Below, piece by piece: positions 21,218-29,656 of a stretch of 64,000 bases of DNA (its first letter is position 1; every line of letters begins with the position of its first letter). The DNA lies in the NCBI RefSeq assembly GCF_963855985.1, contig NW_026973566.1:2480001-2544000 (forward strand). Reading direction: 5' to 3'. The notes beneath the pieces were generated by a model, which had not been told where the DNA came from, ran no database searches, and worked only from the letters and a program-made list of their open reading frames with translations. This DNA is from Ostrinia nubilalis. Lineage: Eukaryota > Arthropoda > Insecta > Lepidoptera > Crambidae. The translations under genes were made by a program, and so were the position numbers.

Positions 21218-23515
21218 TTTTTTGTCGCGGAAGAAATGTTTTGCGTACCGTCACCACTGCCGGGAAACAGGGTGGTGAGTGGGACTCCCGGCGCCCTAAT
21301 AAGGGCACTGCTCCGTCCTGAAAAGGACGGGGTATACCCACTAAAACCTCCGCGGCGTTCCGTCATCGCCCAAGTCGCCAGGGGTGTCGCGAGTATCGGG
21401 CCGTAGCCTTAGGCCTCAGCCTCGAACTTAGCAGGCAGCGGGGCGGCGGCGGCGGCGGCGCGGGAGCGGCAGGATCTTATGCGTAAAATCAAATAGACCG
21501 GTTCTCGAAAACAGCGGCGCGGCAGCGGGGCGGCAGCGGGCAACGAGCGGGCAGCGGCGAGGGAGCGGGCAACGAGCGGGCAGCGCACTCCTTCTTTTGC
21601 CCACACTAAATCGAGCGTTAGGAATAAATTTGAATCGAAATAAAATTGTCGCCGTTGTTTAGTCATTTAGTTTGCGAATAAAAACAAATATCTCGACAAG
21701 ACAACCCCGAACACAACACTTCGCCGCTAAAGCGCCGCGCGAGCTGCCCGCTGGTTTCGAGAACGGGTCTGCGTTGCCCGCCCCGCTCCCGCGCCGCCGC
21801 CGCCGCCGCCCCGCTGCCCGCTAAGTTCGAGGCTGAGGCCTTAGACTTCCGCGACACCACCGGCGACAGCTCGCCTACACGGCGGACCCTACACGCCCCC
21901 CTTGTGGGGGTCCGACGGGAATGGCCCGAAACGCCAAGCCGTTCCCCAGACGGAGGTGACAAGGGTGCCCCCGCACCTCCGGCCTACTGGCCGCCACCTG
22001 GGGGCAGAGTAGAACGGTCGTACAACCGCCTTCTCCACCCCCTTCTCCGCCTGCGGAGCGATGAGGCGAGAGGATCGTATTCCCGCTCGCGCTCCGCTGC
22101 CTCCTTCTGAAGGATGACCTTTTCGCAAAAGGAGGCGACCGCCTTCCAGCATCCTTCACTTCTCAGCATGGCGTTGACCAGGCTCGAAAGCGAAAGATCC
22201 CAGCCCACGACCGCAGTGAGGACACGGCGCTGCTCCTCCCAGCCTGTGCAGACCGCGAGGGTGTGCTGCACCGTGTCATCCGCCGCGCCGCATTTGTGGC
22301 ACAGCGGGGATTCCACTCACCCGATTCTAATCAGGTACGAACCGAAGCAGCCATGCCCGGTCAGCACCTGCGCCAGACGGAACGTGAGGAACCCGTGCGG
22401 TCGTTCCAACCATTGGTCCAGAATAGGACCAATGGCATCCAGAGTGCGGCGGAGAAACTGCGCGCGAGTCATGTCTTCTCGATCATGATCTCGCGCTCTT
22501 CCAGCCTGACGGCGCCGCGCCGCTGCGGGGCCGGGCACTTTCCACGCGCCTTCTGGTCTGCCATCCAGTGATAGATGACAGACAAGACCCCAGCTTCTAG
22601 CTCCCAAGGAGGAGTACCAGCGAGGACGTACGCCGCCGCAGCGTGCCCTACCGTGCGGTAGGTCCTTGTGACCCTCTGCGCTATGGCCCGCTGGGGCCTG
22701 CGCAGAAGGACAGCATTCTCCCTCTTGTGGAGTGCGTCCGCCCAGATTGAGGCGCCATACAGTGCCATGCTCCTCAGAACGCCGGTATAAAGTCGACGAC
22801 ACCTCGTTTGTGGCCCTCCCAAATTCGGGAGGAGCCAACTCAGTGCGCCGGCTGCCTTGAGGAGGCGTGGCGCTTGCCCGCTGAAGTGCGGGCTAAACTT
22901 CCCGTCAAGCGTGAGGCCCAGATATTTCATCTGGCCTTTGACGTCGATCCTAACGTCCTCAACCACAATGTGGGCGTCGGGAGGGGCGCGCTGGCGAGGC
23001 CCCGGAAAGAAGTGGGCCTCAGTTTTCTCCAGCGCGACTTTCAGGCCGAGGTGTCGTATTCTGCGAGCGACTAATGTGCCGCCCGCCGACGCCAGCCGTG
23101 CCGCGGCCCCAAATGTCTGCCCCCGGGCAGTGACCAGAGTGTCATCCGCATAACATGTGACACTCATGCCCGCGAGAAGGACGCCCCGGAGGAGCCAGTT
23201 GAAGCCTAGGTTCCACAAGAGTGGACCGAGCACCGAACCCTGCGGAACCCCGCTGGCTACGGCGGCTGGCGCGCCGTTTGAGCTGGCCGTCTCAGTTAAC
23301 ATACAGGACTTCGCGGTCCCGTAAGTAATCGGCCAGCAGCGCTCGAAGGTACTGAGGCACTCTGTGATGTTGAAGTGCCTAGAGTATGGTGGAATGAGGG
23401 ATGGTATTGAAAGCGTTGGCTATATCGAATGACACACCTCACCCCTCTCCCTAGCCTCCGCAGTGAGGCTTTTTAGCCTCAGAATTGCGTCGACTGTCCA
23501 CCTGTCATGTAAACC
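21218..23515 (-). pseudogene. R1-clade LINE fragment (RT C-terminal part, zinc knuckle, 3' UTR)
   Basis: A run of T at 21218-21225 is the A tail of a minus-strand element. Upstream of it are a 3' UTR and a CCHC knuckle (CHKCGAADDTVQH...C, 22230-22310). The RT then covers GVPQGSVLGPLLWNL and the catalytic YADD (about 22470-23300) and a degraded motif region with RWTVDAILRLKS to about 23515. The frame changes several times (near 22470, 22320 and 23310). GC-rich codons and the C-terminal knuckle fit the R1/TRAS/SART group. The element is 5' truncated and dead. It lies inside the hAT unit and is split by a MITE at 21412-21840. Confidence 0.8.
21412..21840. mobile_element. Harbinger-like GC-rich foldback MITE
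   Basis: Inverted arms of about 60 bp (GGCCTCAGCCTCGAACTTAGC at the left, its reverse complement at the right) include a GCGGCGGCGGCG run. TTA flanks both ends (21409-21411, 21841-21843). A 3-bp TTA duplication fits PIF/Harbinger. It lies in the R1 fragment's 3' region. Confidence 0.75.
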
Positions 23516-23753
23516 AAAGCAGTAATACCAACGTTACGAAAATGATTAGGTTTCACAATATCGAAATAATGACGATTGAATGTGTAAACCAAAATAAGGC
23601 GAAGTTTAGAGGTGGTTAGAGTTTTGTTGCATAAAAATAATCTTTGAATTTTTTTTTTCTTTTCTTAATCGGGAGTGCTGGGCCCCTGGTCATAGTGGGC
23701 CCCTAGGCACTGGCCTAAAGTGCCTTATGGATAATACGGCACTGCTCTAAGCG

Positions 23754-24412
23754 TTCGTATAAAATCTTTTCTAGAATTTTTGATAGTATGGGTAAGACAG
23801 AAATTGGACGATAGTTTCCTGGATCGGTTTTTGTTCCTGATTTGTACACCGGAGTCACTTTGGCTAGTTTTAATGAGTCTGGAAAGTGTCCCTCAGCTAA
23901 TAAAACGTTCAAACATTCGGTTAATCTATCGATTATTAAGCCCTTGATACATTTAATAGCTTTGGAACTGATACCATCCAGACCAGTGCTACAGTTAGGG
24001 TCAAGGCCATCAATGATCCTTGAAACTTCGTCAGCAGTACATGGTTTCAACGACATAAGTCCTGATGTGTTGTTCAGTGTGTTCTGTGATAGATTGGTTT
24101 GATGTGTGTTATTAGAATGTAGTGTGATTTTGTTGGCCAGAACAGATCCGATAGTGGAAAAATATTGGTTAAATATATTACAAATACCTTCGGGGTCAGA
24201 TGATATATTAGTTGATGTTACTAATTTTGGAGGAGCACAGCTGCTTTTCATTTTAAGATTAGATAGATTATTTATGAGACTCCAAGTCTTCTTGGGGTTG
24301 TTTTTGCAATCACGGAATTTGCCATAATAATAAGCATCTTTGGTCATTTTGATCTTATTAGCCACTTCCTCTTTTACTCTTGTATATGTGTTTTCTAACG
24401 TAGTATAGTAGT
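23754..24412 (-). pseudogene. CR1-like LINE, piece B: linker and start of reverse transcriptase
   Basis: The minus-strand frame reads a helical linker (ANKIKMTKDAYYYGKF) and then the RT fingers: STGLDGISSKAIK, FPDSLKLAKVTPVYKSG, NYRPISVLPILSKILEKIL. It stops at the hAT target site (23746-23753), precisely where piece A takes up again at 12485. The upstream end is cut at 24412 by the inner Polinton. Normal LINE RTs have these motifs immediately before the QFGFRP motif of piece A, so A and B are halves of one domain. Confidence 0.87.
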
Positions 24413-24565
24413 GTGTTATTGGGCGTTCTAACTCACATTCGTTCGGTCGCAGTTTGCGACCTCACTCTGTGCGTTAGATCGCCCAATAACACGATCGTAA
24501 GTAAACCATGCACGATGAATATGAACCTTTTTCGAACTACATCTTTTAACCATCGACGTGAGTAT
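24413..24565 (+). repeat. Left terminal inverted repeat of the inner Polinton, with hairpin
   Basis: It matches the reverse complement of 45660-45804 with few differences. Its outer part (24413-24493) is an imperfect palindrome: GTGTTATTGGGCG at 24413-24425 pairs with CGCCCAATAACAC at 24480-24492, then TCTAAC..CACA with TGTG.GTTAGA, and GGTCGCA with TGCGACC in the centre. The ATPase start codon lies inside the repeat. Confidence 0.9.
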
Positions 24566-25273
24566 ATTTTCCTCAGTTCTTTGAAACCCACCGATCACAA
24601 CAGTCAAGTTAAAAATTCTGTTATGAAATTTCTGAAACAAAAAGAATCACTTAAATTGGAATGCGTCTGTCCTGAAGCATCGAACGAGCTTAAGCGTCAC
24701 GGGAAATTATTGCCAAATACTATACGTAGTATCGTGTGCGGTCCATCGAACTGTGGGAAGACCAATTTAGTTATTAGTTTATTGTTACATAAGGATGGAC
24801 CACGTTTTCGTAACCTGTATGTGTATTCTAAGTCTTTATACCAACCCAAGTACGTATTTTTAGAAAAAGTATTGGACAAGGTTGCAGGCACATCTTATAA
24901 CAAGTATAATCATAATAGTGAAATTTTAAGTCCCCACGAAGCATTGCCTGAGTCGATTATCATATTTGACGATGTTGCTTGTGAAAATCAAAACAATATA
25001 CGCGATTATTTCGCCATGGGTCGGCATAAAAACATTGATTGTTTTTATATGAATCAAACTTATACTAAAATACCTAAGCAACTGGTAAGAGATAATGCAA
25101 ATCTTATCATATTGTTTAAGCAAGATGATATAAATCTAAGACACGTTTACGACGAACATGTTGGGTCTGACATGTCATGGTCACAGTTTCGTGAAATGTG
25201 CTCAACTGTATGGAGTAAACGAAACAAAGGCTGTTATCGAATGAAGTTTGATACATTCATAGTAATGGACTAA
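24515..25273 (+). CDS. Polinton packaging ATPase (A32/FtsK-HerA type), 252 aa
   Basis: The ATG at 24515 begins the conserved part; the frame is open upstream into the terminal repeat but only with a GTG. Walker A is GPSNCGKT (residues 76-83). Walker B is ESIIIFDDV (about residue 145). A sensor-like MNQTYTKIPKQLVRDNANLII segment follows, as in Polinton and nucleocytoplasmic virus ATPases that pump DNA into capsids. The gene is intact and first on the plus strand, transcribed from the terminal repeat, so the repeat probably supplies its promoter. The right repeat also encodes the first residues on the minus strand. Confidence 0.93.
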   Translation: MNMNLFRTTSFNHRREYIFLSSLKPTDHNSQVKNSVMKFLKQKESLKLECVCPEASNELKRHGKLLPNTIRSIVCGPSNCGKTNLVISLLLHKDGPRFRNLYVYSKSLYQPKYVFLEKVLDKVAGTSYNKYNHNSEILSPHEALPESIIIFDDVACENQNNIRDYFAMGRHKNIDCFYMNQTYTKIPKQLVRDNANLIILFKQDDINLRHVYDEHVGSDMSWSQFREMCSTVWSKRNKGCYRMKFDTFIVMD

Positions 25274-25351
25274 ACTTTTTATAAGTATAGATGTTAAGTT
25301 ATCAAACATTCAGTTTAATTGGAGAAGTCAAACAGAGCAGGAATCTCAATA

Positions 25352-26395
25352 ATGGAACGAAACTTAAAGGAACAAATAGTAAAATCTGCTGCAGCTGTAA
25401 AAAGAAAAGTAGAAATGATTAAAGATGTAAAAAATTCAAATGATATGGCTTTGGACACGATATTTAAACCTATCATTGACCCGCTGAAACTACTAACAAA
25501 CCAAACTGATGAAAAACGTCTTATAAATGAAGGATCGGAGCAAAACTCAGAAGCTAAAAGAACTAAATACAGTGAAAGTGAAGCATCAAATACTTCTGCT
25601 GAAGATTATGAAGAAAGCGACGATGATGAAGAGGATTTAGATAATATAGATGTTTGCAAAACATCTAATAAAACCCTTACTACATCGCCTTCGGTGGATT
25701 ATGATGTACATGAAAACTCATTTAAATCTCTTCAATCGTCACCGAGTACCAATAACGATTCTTTATCATGGTCGGTGTCATCTGAAGTGATGAGTGATGT
25801 ACCTTATGGTATTAGAAATGTAAAGGGAAAGCTGATGCTCGGTAATACGCGTGTTCATGATGATGACCGCATTTTGAAAATTGGAAACCGTAGCCTAAAA
25901 AAGACTCCAGGCTTAAAAGAATTGTTGTACAAAAAAATCCCAGATTTAAAAATTATTACGAATGAGGACTTACAAAATTATAAATTAGTACTTATAGATA
26001 CCAATGCACACAAACGAAACTGTGATCCATCAAAGCCAATAAACAGTAACAAGGGATTTAAATATATGAACGTGATCAAACCTTTGTTTAAGTTCTCTAG
26101 AAGTCACACAAGTAGTGTAGAAAGTCTCCCACGAGGTGAAGGTGTCGATATTTTGAAAGAAGTTAAGAAGGATACTGATTTGGTTTATTGGGATGATCCA
26201 AATGAATTAGTGGAAAGGTTAAAATTACTATTTGGATCATGGGCAGCTGGTAACACTGGAGTACAAAATGAAATTTATTCAATAATAGAGGAATTGCATG
26301 AAGCTGGTATCATAAAAGATATAAAATATATAAAGCTTCCAACAGGAGGGTTTGGCAGTACCATTACACTACAGAAGCCGAGCAGACGGCAATGA
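25352..26395 (+). CDS. Conserved Polinton-associated protein of unknown function (DUF8207-like), 347 aa
   Basis: The first ATG in frame is 25352 (MERNLKEQI); a TTG at 25319 would add 11 residues. Residues about 1-55 are helical and basic. A long acidic/Ser-rich low-complexity stretch (EDYEESDDDEEDLDN) follows. The C-terminal half has the conserved block GKLMLGNTRVHDDDR...LKELLYKKIPD...NEDLQNYKLVLIDTNAHKR...INSNKGFKYMNVIKPLF, which I associate from memory with the DUF8207 family in arthropod Polintons. The C-terminus is Gly-rich (LPTGGFGSTITL). Its stop overlaps the next gene's start (ATGA), so the genes are packed as in a viral genome. Function unknown; a virion role is possible. Confidence 0.8.
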   Translation: MERNLKEQIVKSAAAVKRKVEMIKDVKNSNDMALDTIFKPIIDPLKLLTNQTDEKRLINEGSEQNSEAKRTKYSESEASNTSAEDYEESDDDEEDLDNIDVCKTSNKTLTTSPSVDYDVHENSFKSLQSSPSTNNDSLSWSVSSEVMSDVPYGIRNVKGKLMLGNTRVHDDDRILKIGNRSLKKTPGLKELLYKKIPDLKIITNEDLQNYKLVLIDTNAHKRNCDPSKPINSNKGFKYMNVIKPLFKFSRSHTSSVESLPRGEGVDILKEVKKDTDLVYWDDPNELVERLKLLFGSWAAGNTGVQNEIYSIIEELHEAGIIKDIKYIKLPTGGFGSTITLQKPSRRQ

Positions 26396-26742
26396 ATATA
26401 GATAAATTTGGTCATCACGTTCATAAGCGTTTACGACTGTCTGAGTTTACTAATATTCTTACAGATGACACATTAGTAAGATCAGATACAGGCGACTTTG
26501 ATTTAAAATCATCGAGATTAAAAGGACTACCAACTCCTAAAAACGATGACGAGGCTGTAAATAAAGAGTATGTGGATAAATGTGTTCAAGATTTAAAAAA
26601 TGAATTGAAAACCATTCAAAGTAATATTAAGAAGTATCTCAATAATTTGGAAAAATTAACAACTAATAATTTATCTACATTTTATTACACGAAAGAAGAA
26701 ATCGATCGGATGATTACAGCAAAATCTATCAAGAATGAGTAA
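26392..26742 (+). CDS. Coiled-coil protein with tail-fibre-like motif, 116 aa
   Basis: It starts in a 4-base ATGA overlap with the upstream gene and ends overlapping the integrase start. Residues about 44-63 (RLKGLPTPKNDDEAVNKEYV) resemble the repeat found in phage tail-fibre and other trimeric fibre proteins (LxxLPxPxxxxDAVNKxYVD). A predicted coiled coil of about 40 residues follows (DLKNELKTIQSNIKKYLNNLEKL). A homotrimeric fibre or spike base is a reasonable inference, but no receptor-binding head is visible in so short a protein. Intact. Confidence 0.75.
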   Translation: MNIDKFGHHVHKRLRLSEFTNILTDDTLVRSDTGDFDLKSSRLKGLPTPKNDDEAVNKEYVDKCVQDLKNELKTIQSNIKKYLNNLEKLTTNNLSTFYYTKEEIDRMITAKSIKNE

Positions 26743-27670
26743 ACAAGATATAGTCAACGAGCTACACAAAGCAGCGAGAAGAAATTTCATCCGTCGACAT
26801 ACGATTATTAAAGGGATAGATGATTTATGGCAAGCTGACCTTATGGATTTTCAAAAATATTCATCATTTAATAAAGGATATAAATATGTTCTAGTTGTTA
26901 TTGACGCTTTTTCAAAATACGTATGGGTTAGACCGTTGAAATCTAAATCCAAACAAAGTGTTACGAATGCAATGAGAAGTATATTTACCGAATCAACACG
27001 AAAGCCTAGAAATTTGCAAACAGATCTGGGTACAGAGTTTTATAACGATTGTTTTAAACAGTTAACAAAAAGTTATAACATAAATCATTATTCCACATAC
27101 TCTATTAAAAAGGCGGCAATTGTAGAACGAGTAATAAGGACGATAAAATCACATCTCTACAAAATATTTAGTTTATGCGGTCGTTATCAATGGTTTAAAA
27201 ATAATTTAGATGCAGTTGTACTGCAGTACAATAACACTTTGCATCTGGTTACAAAATTCAAACCAATAAATGTTAATGATTCCAATGAGATTGTTGTTAG
27301 ATCTAATATTATTAAAAGCCAAAAGCCACAAACGCGTAAACGATCAACTTTTCAAGTTGGCGACTTTGTTCGTATTAGTAAATTCAAAGGAGATTTTTAT
27401 AAAGGTTACACACCTAATTGGTCTACCGAAATTTTTCGTATCATAAAAATCAAACAAACAAATCCACAAACGTATCAAATTGAAGATAAACACAATCAAA
27501 TTATTCTTGGTTCTTTTTACGGATATGAATTACAAAAAACGAAGCTGCCTGATCTTTATGTTATCGAAAAAGTTATAAAAAGGAAAGGAAACAAACTTTT
27601 TGTTAAATGGTTAGGCTTAAGTGATAAGGAAAACAGTTGGGTTGACAAAAGTGAATGTGTATATAAATAA
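26735..27670 (+). CDS. Polinton integrase with C-terminal chromodomain, 311 aa
   Basis: It is a retroviral-type DDE integrase. D35 lies in DLWQADLMDF, the second D in NLQTDLGTEFY (near residue 98) and E in AAIVERVIRTIK, about 33 residues later. A DNA-binding region with a GDFVRISKFKG motif follows. The last 45 residues form a chromodomain (YVIEKVIKRKGNKLFVKWLGLSDKENSWVD), as in many Polinton integrases; it may target insertion to particular chromatin. The N-terminal HHCC zinc finger of retroviral integrases is not evident. The gene is intact, overlaps the previous gene and shares its strand. Confidence 0.95.
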   Translation: MSKQDIVNELHKAARRNFIRRHTIIKGIDDLWQADLMDFQKYSSFNKGYKYVLVVIDAFSKYVWVRPLKSKSKQSVTNAMRSIFTESTRKPRNLQTDLGTEFYNDCFKQLTKSYNINHYSTYSIKKAAIVERVIRTIKSHLYKIFSLCGRYQWFKNNLDAVVLQYNNTLHLVTKFKPINVNDSNEIVVRSNIIKSQKPQTRKRSTFQVGDFVRISKFKGDFYKGYTPNWSTEIFRIIKIKQTNPQTYQIEDKHNQIILGSFYGYELQKTKLPDLYVIEKVIKRKGNKLFVKWLGLSDKENSWVDKSECVYK

Positions 27671-27707
27671 AACATAAATTCCTCTATAACTCACTTTGTG
27701 ATAATCG

Positions 27708-28442
27708 ATGAAGGGAGGCAGTGGTATAATTAATACATTGATAGATCATTTACCGTTTGAGTTACACTTACCTGGATATCAATTTTGTGGTCCTGGAACT
27801 AAACTTCAGAAACGATTACTTCGAGGCGAGCGTGGGATTAACAAATTGGACGAGGCTTGTATGCACCACGATATTGCTTATTTGAATAAAGATTCTGGTG
27901 CTCGACAAAAGGCTGACTTAGAATTGTTAAATATGGCTAAAAAAAGGTTAAAATCAAAAGATGTTGGAAGAGGAGAAAAAATTGCTTCATGGATAGTTAA
28001 AAATGCGATGAAAGCAAAAATCAGAGCCGGTCGAGGTATAACGTCATTTAAGAAAGGGATAAAGAAAATAAAAACAGAATTAAAAAAAATTAAATCTAAA
28101 GAAAATCACTCTGCTATAAAATATGCTTATGCAGCTGCAAAAAAACTTTTCGCTAACAAAAAAGGAATACGATTACCTCGATGTATTCCTCTTCCAAAAT
28201 GTGGTGGACTTTTACCACTTATTCCTATTTTTGCGGGGTTATCGGCTTTAGGTTCTCTTGCTGGAGGAGCAGCTGGTATAGCAAAAGCTGTTAATGATTC
28301 TAAAGCCGCACAAAAGAGTCTAATGGAATCAGAAAGGCATAACAGAATGATGGAAGCAGTAGCCCTTGGAAAAGGACTGTATATAAAACCTCATAAAAAA
28401 GGAGCTGGTTTATATATCTCAATCCCTCAAAAAACTGATTAA
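27708..28442 (+). CDS. Phospholipase A2 / core-protein-like Polinton protein, 244 aa
   Basis: Residues 16-60 match the parvovirus VP1-type secreted PLA2 core: calcium loop YQFCGPGT (24-31) and catalytic HD in DEACMHHDIAY (H54, D55). In parvoviruses this domain opens endosomal membrane during entry; the same role here is inference. The middle is very basic (KKRLKSKDVGRG, KKGIKKIKTELKKIKSK), suiting DNA binding. The C-terminal half has a hydrophobic Gly/Ala segment (LPLIPIFAGLSALGSLAGG, about residues 167-187) like adenovirus pX/core-type proteins, then a conserved GLYIKP/GAGLYIS tail. Active-site residues are present and the frame is intact. Confidence 0.85.
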   Translation: MKGGSGIINTLIDHLPFELHLPGYQFCGPGTKLQKRLLRGERGINKLDEACMHHDIAYLNKDSGARQKADLELLNMAKKRLKSKDVGRGEKIASWIVKNAMKAKIRAGRGITSFKKGIKKIKTELKKIKSKENHSAIKYAYAAAKKLFANKKGIRLPRCIPLPKCGGLLPLIPIFAGLSALGSLAGGAAGIAKAVNDSKAAQKSLMESERHNRMMEAVALGKGLYIKPHKKGAGLYISIPQKTD

Positions 28443-28470
28443 GCGGCTACCTAGACGTGCGCTCACTAAC

Positions 28471-28809
28471 TTGGATATATTAGAACATGCTAGTGATATT
28501 CCATTTTTTCGTGGTGTATTCATGAGAGATACATTATCTGCAAAACCTAAGAAGATAGAATGTGCAATCATGAATTTGGATAGTAATAAAAATCCTGGTA
28601 CACATTGGGTAGCCTTTGTAAAGCAAAATGATTATGTTGAATATTATGACAGTTTTGGTAATTTAAAACCTCCATTAGAATTAGTCAAATATTTTAGTAA
28701 CTTATCTATAAACTATAATTATGTACGACATCAAGCCTTTGGTACAATAAACTGTGGTCATTTGTGTCTGAAATTTTTAAGAAATTATTGGAAAAAAACA
28801 TTTATATAA
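28471..28809 (+). CDS. Adenain-like cysteine protease, start codon unclear
   Basis: The catalytic set of the adenovirus-type maturation protease is present: His in GTHWVAFV, an acidic residue in YYDSFG, and Cys in the GTINCGHLCLKFL block. It is about 113 residues as drawn, short for the family. The conserved N-terminal block (LTNLDILEHASDIPFFRGVFMRD) is in frame, but no ATG precedes it. 28471 is a TTG, and the frame stays open back to about 28386, overlapping the previous gene in the +1 frame. Start-codon loss, a non-AUG start or frameshifting from the upstream gene are all possible. The protease would cleave capsid and core precursors. Its stop overlaps the next start (TAATG). Confidence 0.85.
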   Translation: MDILEHASDIPFFRGVFMRDTLSAKPKKIECAIMNLDSNKNPGTHWVAFVKQNDYVEYYDSFGNLKPPLELVKYFSNLSINYNYVRHQAFGTINCGHLCLKFLRNYWKKTFI

Positions 28810-29513
28810 TGAAAATTATAAATAAACGTGTCAGTATAATAATGTCTTTCACTGTGTCTATAACCGGAACAGGAGCCTCCTTAACAACAAATTATTCACC
28901 GACTTTAGAGCTTCGAGAGGACTACGAATGCGGTCTTTTATATTTTTCAACCTTCAATTCAATTCCCAACATAGATGAAAGAAACAACAAGTTTTACTAT
29001 GGTGAAAATGAGATCATCGAAATTCCTGAAGGGTCTTACGAGCTTCAGGATATTTGTGATTACTTAAAAAATAACATCAAGAACACTACATTAAAACTTA
29101 CTTGTAATAATAACACATTGAAAACAAATATTTTTTGTTCTAAAGACGTTCATTTTCATAAAAGTAGCTCAATTGGTAAAATTTTAGGTTTTGGAATGCA
29201 AACAATAAATGCAAATATAAGTACTGAATCAAAGTATCCTGTGAGCATTCTATCAACAACCATTGTGAGGATCGAATGCGATGTAGTCAGTGGTTCATTT
29301 GTGAACGGGAAAGCAAGCCATATAATTTATGAATTCGTGCCTAATGTACCACCTGGTTATCGAATAATTGAAATACCTAAAAATTTAATTTACTTTCCTG
29401 TCAATCAAAGTTCTATAAGCGCTATCAATATCAGGCTGTTGGATGCTGAAAACAAAGAGATAAACTTACGAGGTGAAGAAGTACAACTTTATTTACATTT
29501 CAGAAAAAAATGA
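28809..29513 (+). CDS. Minor capsid (penton-type) protein, 234 aa
   Basis: Two starts are possible: ATG at 28809 (overlapping the protease stop) or 28842 (MSFTVSITGTG). I favour 28842 as the start of the conserved region. The sequence is beta-rich with motifs seen in Polinton minor capsid proteins: a conserved N-terminal segment (NYSPTLELREDYECGLLYFSTFNSIPN), a middle IGKILGF block, and a beta-rich C-terminus (INIRLLDAENKEINLRGEEVQLYLHFRK). A single jelly-roll penton-like role at capsid vertices follows from family knowledge and position just before the major capsid gene. Intact. Confidence 0.8.
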   Translation: MKIINKRVSIIMSFTVSITGTGASLTTNYSPTLELREDYECGLLYFSTFNSIPNIDERNNKFYYGENEIIEIPEGSYELQDICDYLKNNIKNTTLKLTCNNNTLKTNIFCSKDVHFHKSSSIGKILGFGMQTINANISTESKYPVSILSTTIVRIECDVVSGSFVNGKASHIIYEFVPNVPPGYRIIEIPKNLIYFPVNQSSISAINIRLLDAENKEINLRGEEVQLYLHFRKK

Positions 29514-29656
29514 TTAACTTCAATAAAAATCCTTCTACATTGCGCACTCCACTCAGTTCTAAAAGAACATTCCACAAAGACAGACCGCTTCAGCTTAAAA
29601 AGAAGCTAACAAAGACCAATAAAGAATTTCTCAAATTAATTGGTTTAATAAAATGA
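29510..29656 (+). CDS. 48-residue basic Polinton protein
   Basis: This small gene fills the gap between minor and major capsid genes exactly. Its ATG overlaps the minor capsid stop (ATGA) and its stop overlaps the major capsid start (ATGA). The product is strongly basic (about 12 Lys plus Arg) and ends in LTKTNKEFLKLIGLIK, a pattern I associate with small proteins at this place in other arthropod Polintons. The double 4-base overlap argues for a real gene. A cement, scaffold or DNA-binding role is possible; unassigned. Confidence 0.7.
   Translation: MINFNKNPSTLRTPLSSKRTFHKDRPLQLKKKLTKTNKEFLKLIGLIK

Larger units (their letters stand above)
13080..23745. mobile_element. hAT-type unit enlarged by nested insertions
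   Basis: The left end CAGGGCCGGATTAACC and the right end (reverse complement CAGTGCCGTATTATCC) are hAT-style inverted ends, each followed by a GGGGCCC-rich stretch. The 8-bp CTCTAAGC flanks it at 13072-13079 and 23746-23753. The element split the RT gene of the CR1-like LINE: piece A ends at the left copy and piece B begins at the right copy. Without the 8-kb unit at 13120-21190 about 2.6 kb remains, mostly an R1 LINE fragment. No transposase is visible, so it is non-autonomous. Confidence 0.8.

Noticed and set aside
21409..22159. GC-rich ORFs on both strands
   Set aside because: They fall in a GC-rich MITE and the R1 LINE 3' region; only the RT and zinc-knuckle frames show family motifs.
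24413..24514. N-terminal extension of the ATPase through the terminal repeat
   Set aside because: The frame is open but starts only at GTG and translates a palindrome; the ATG at 24515 begins the conserved part.
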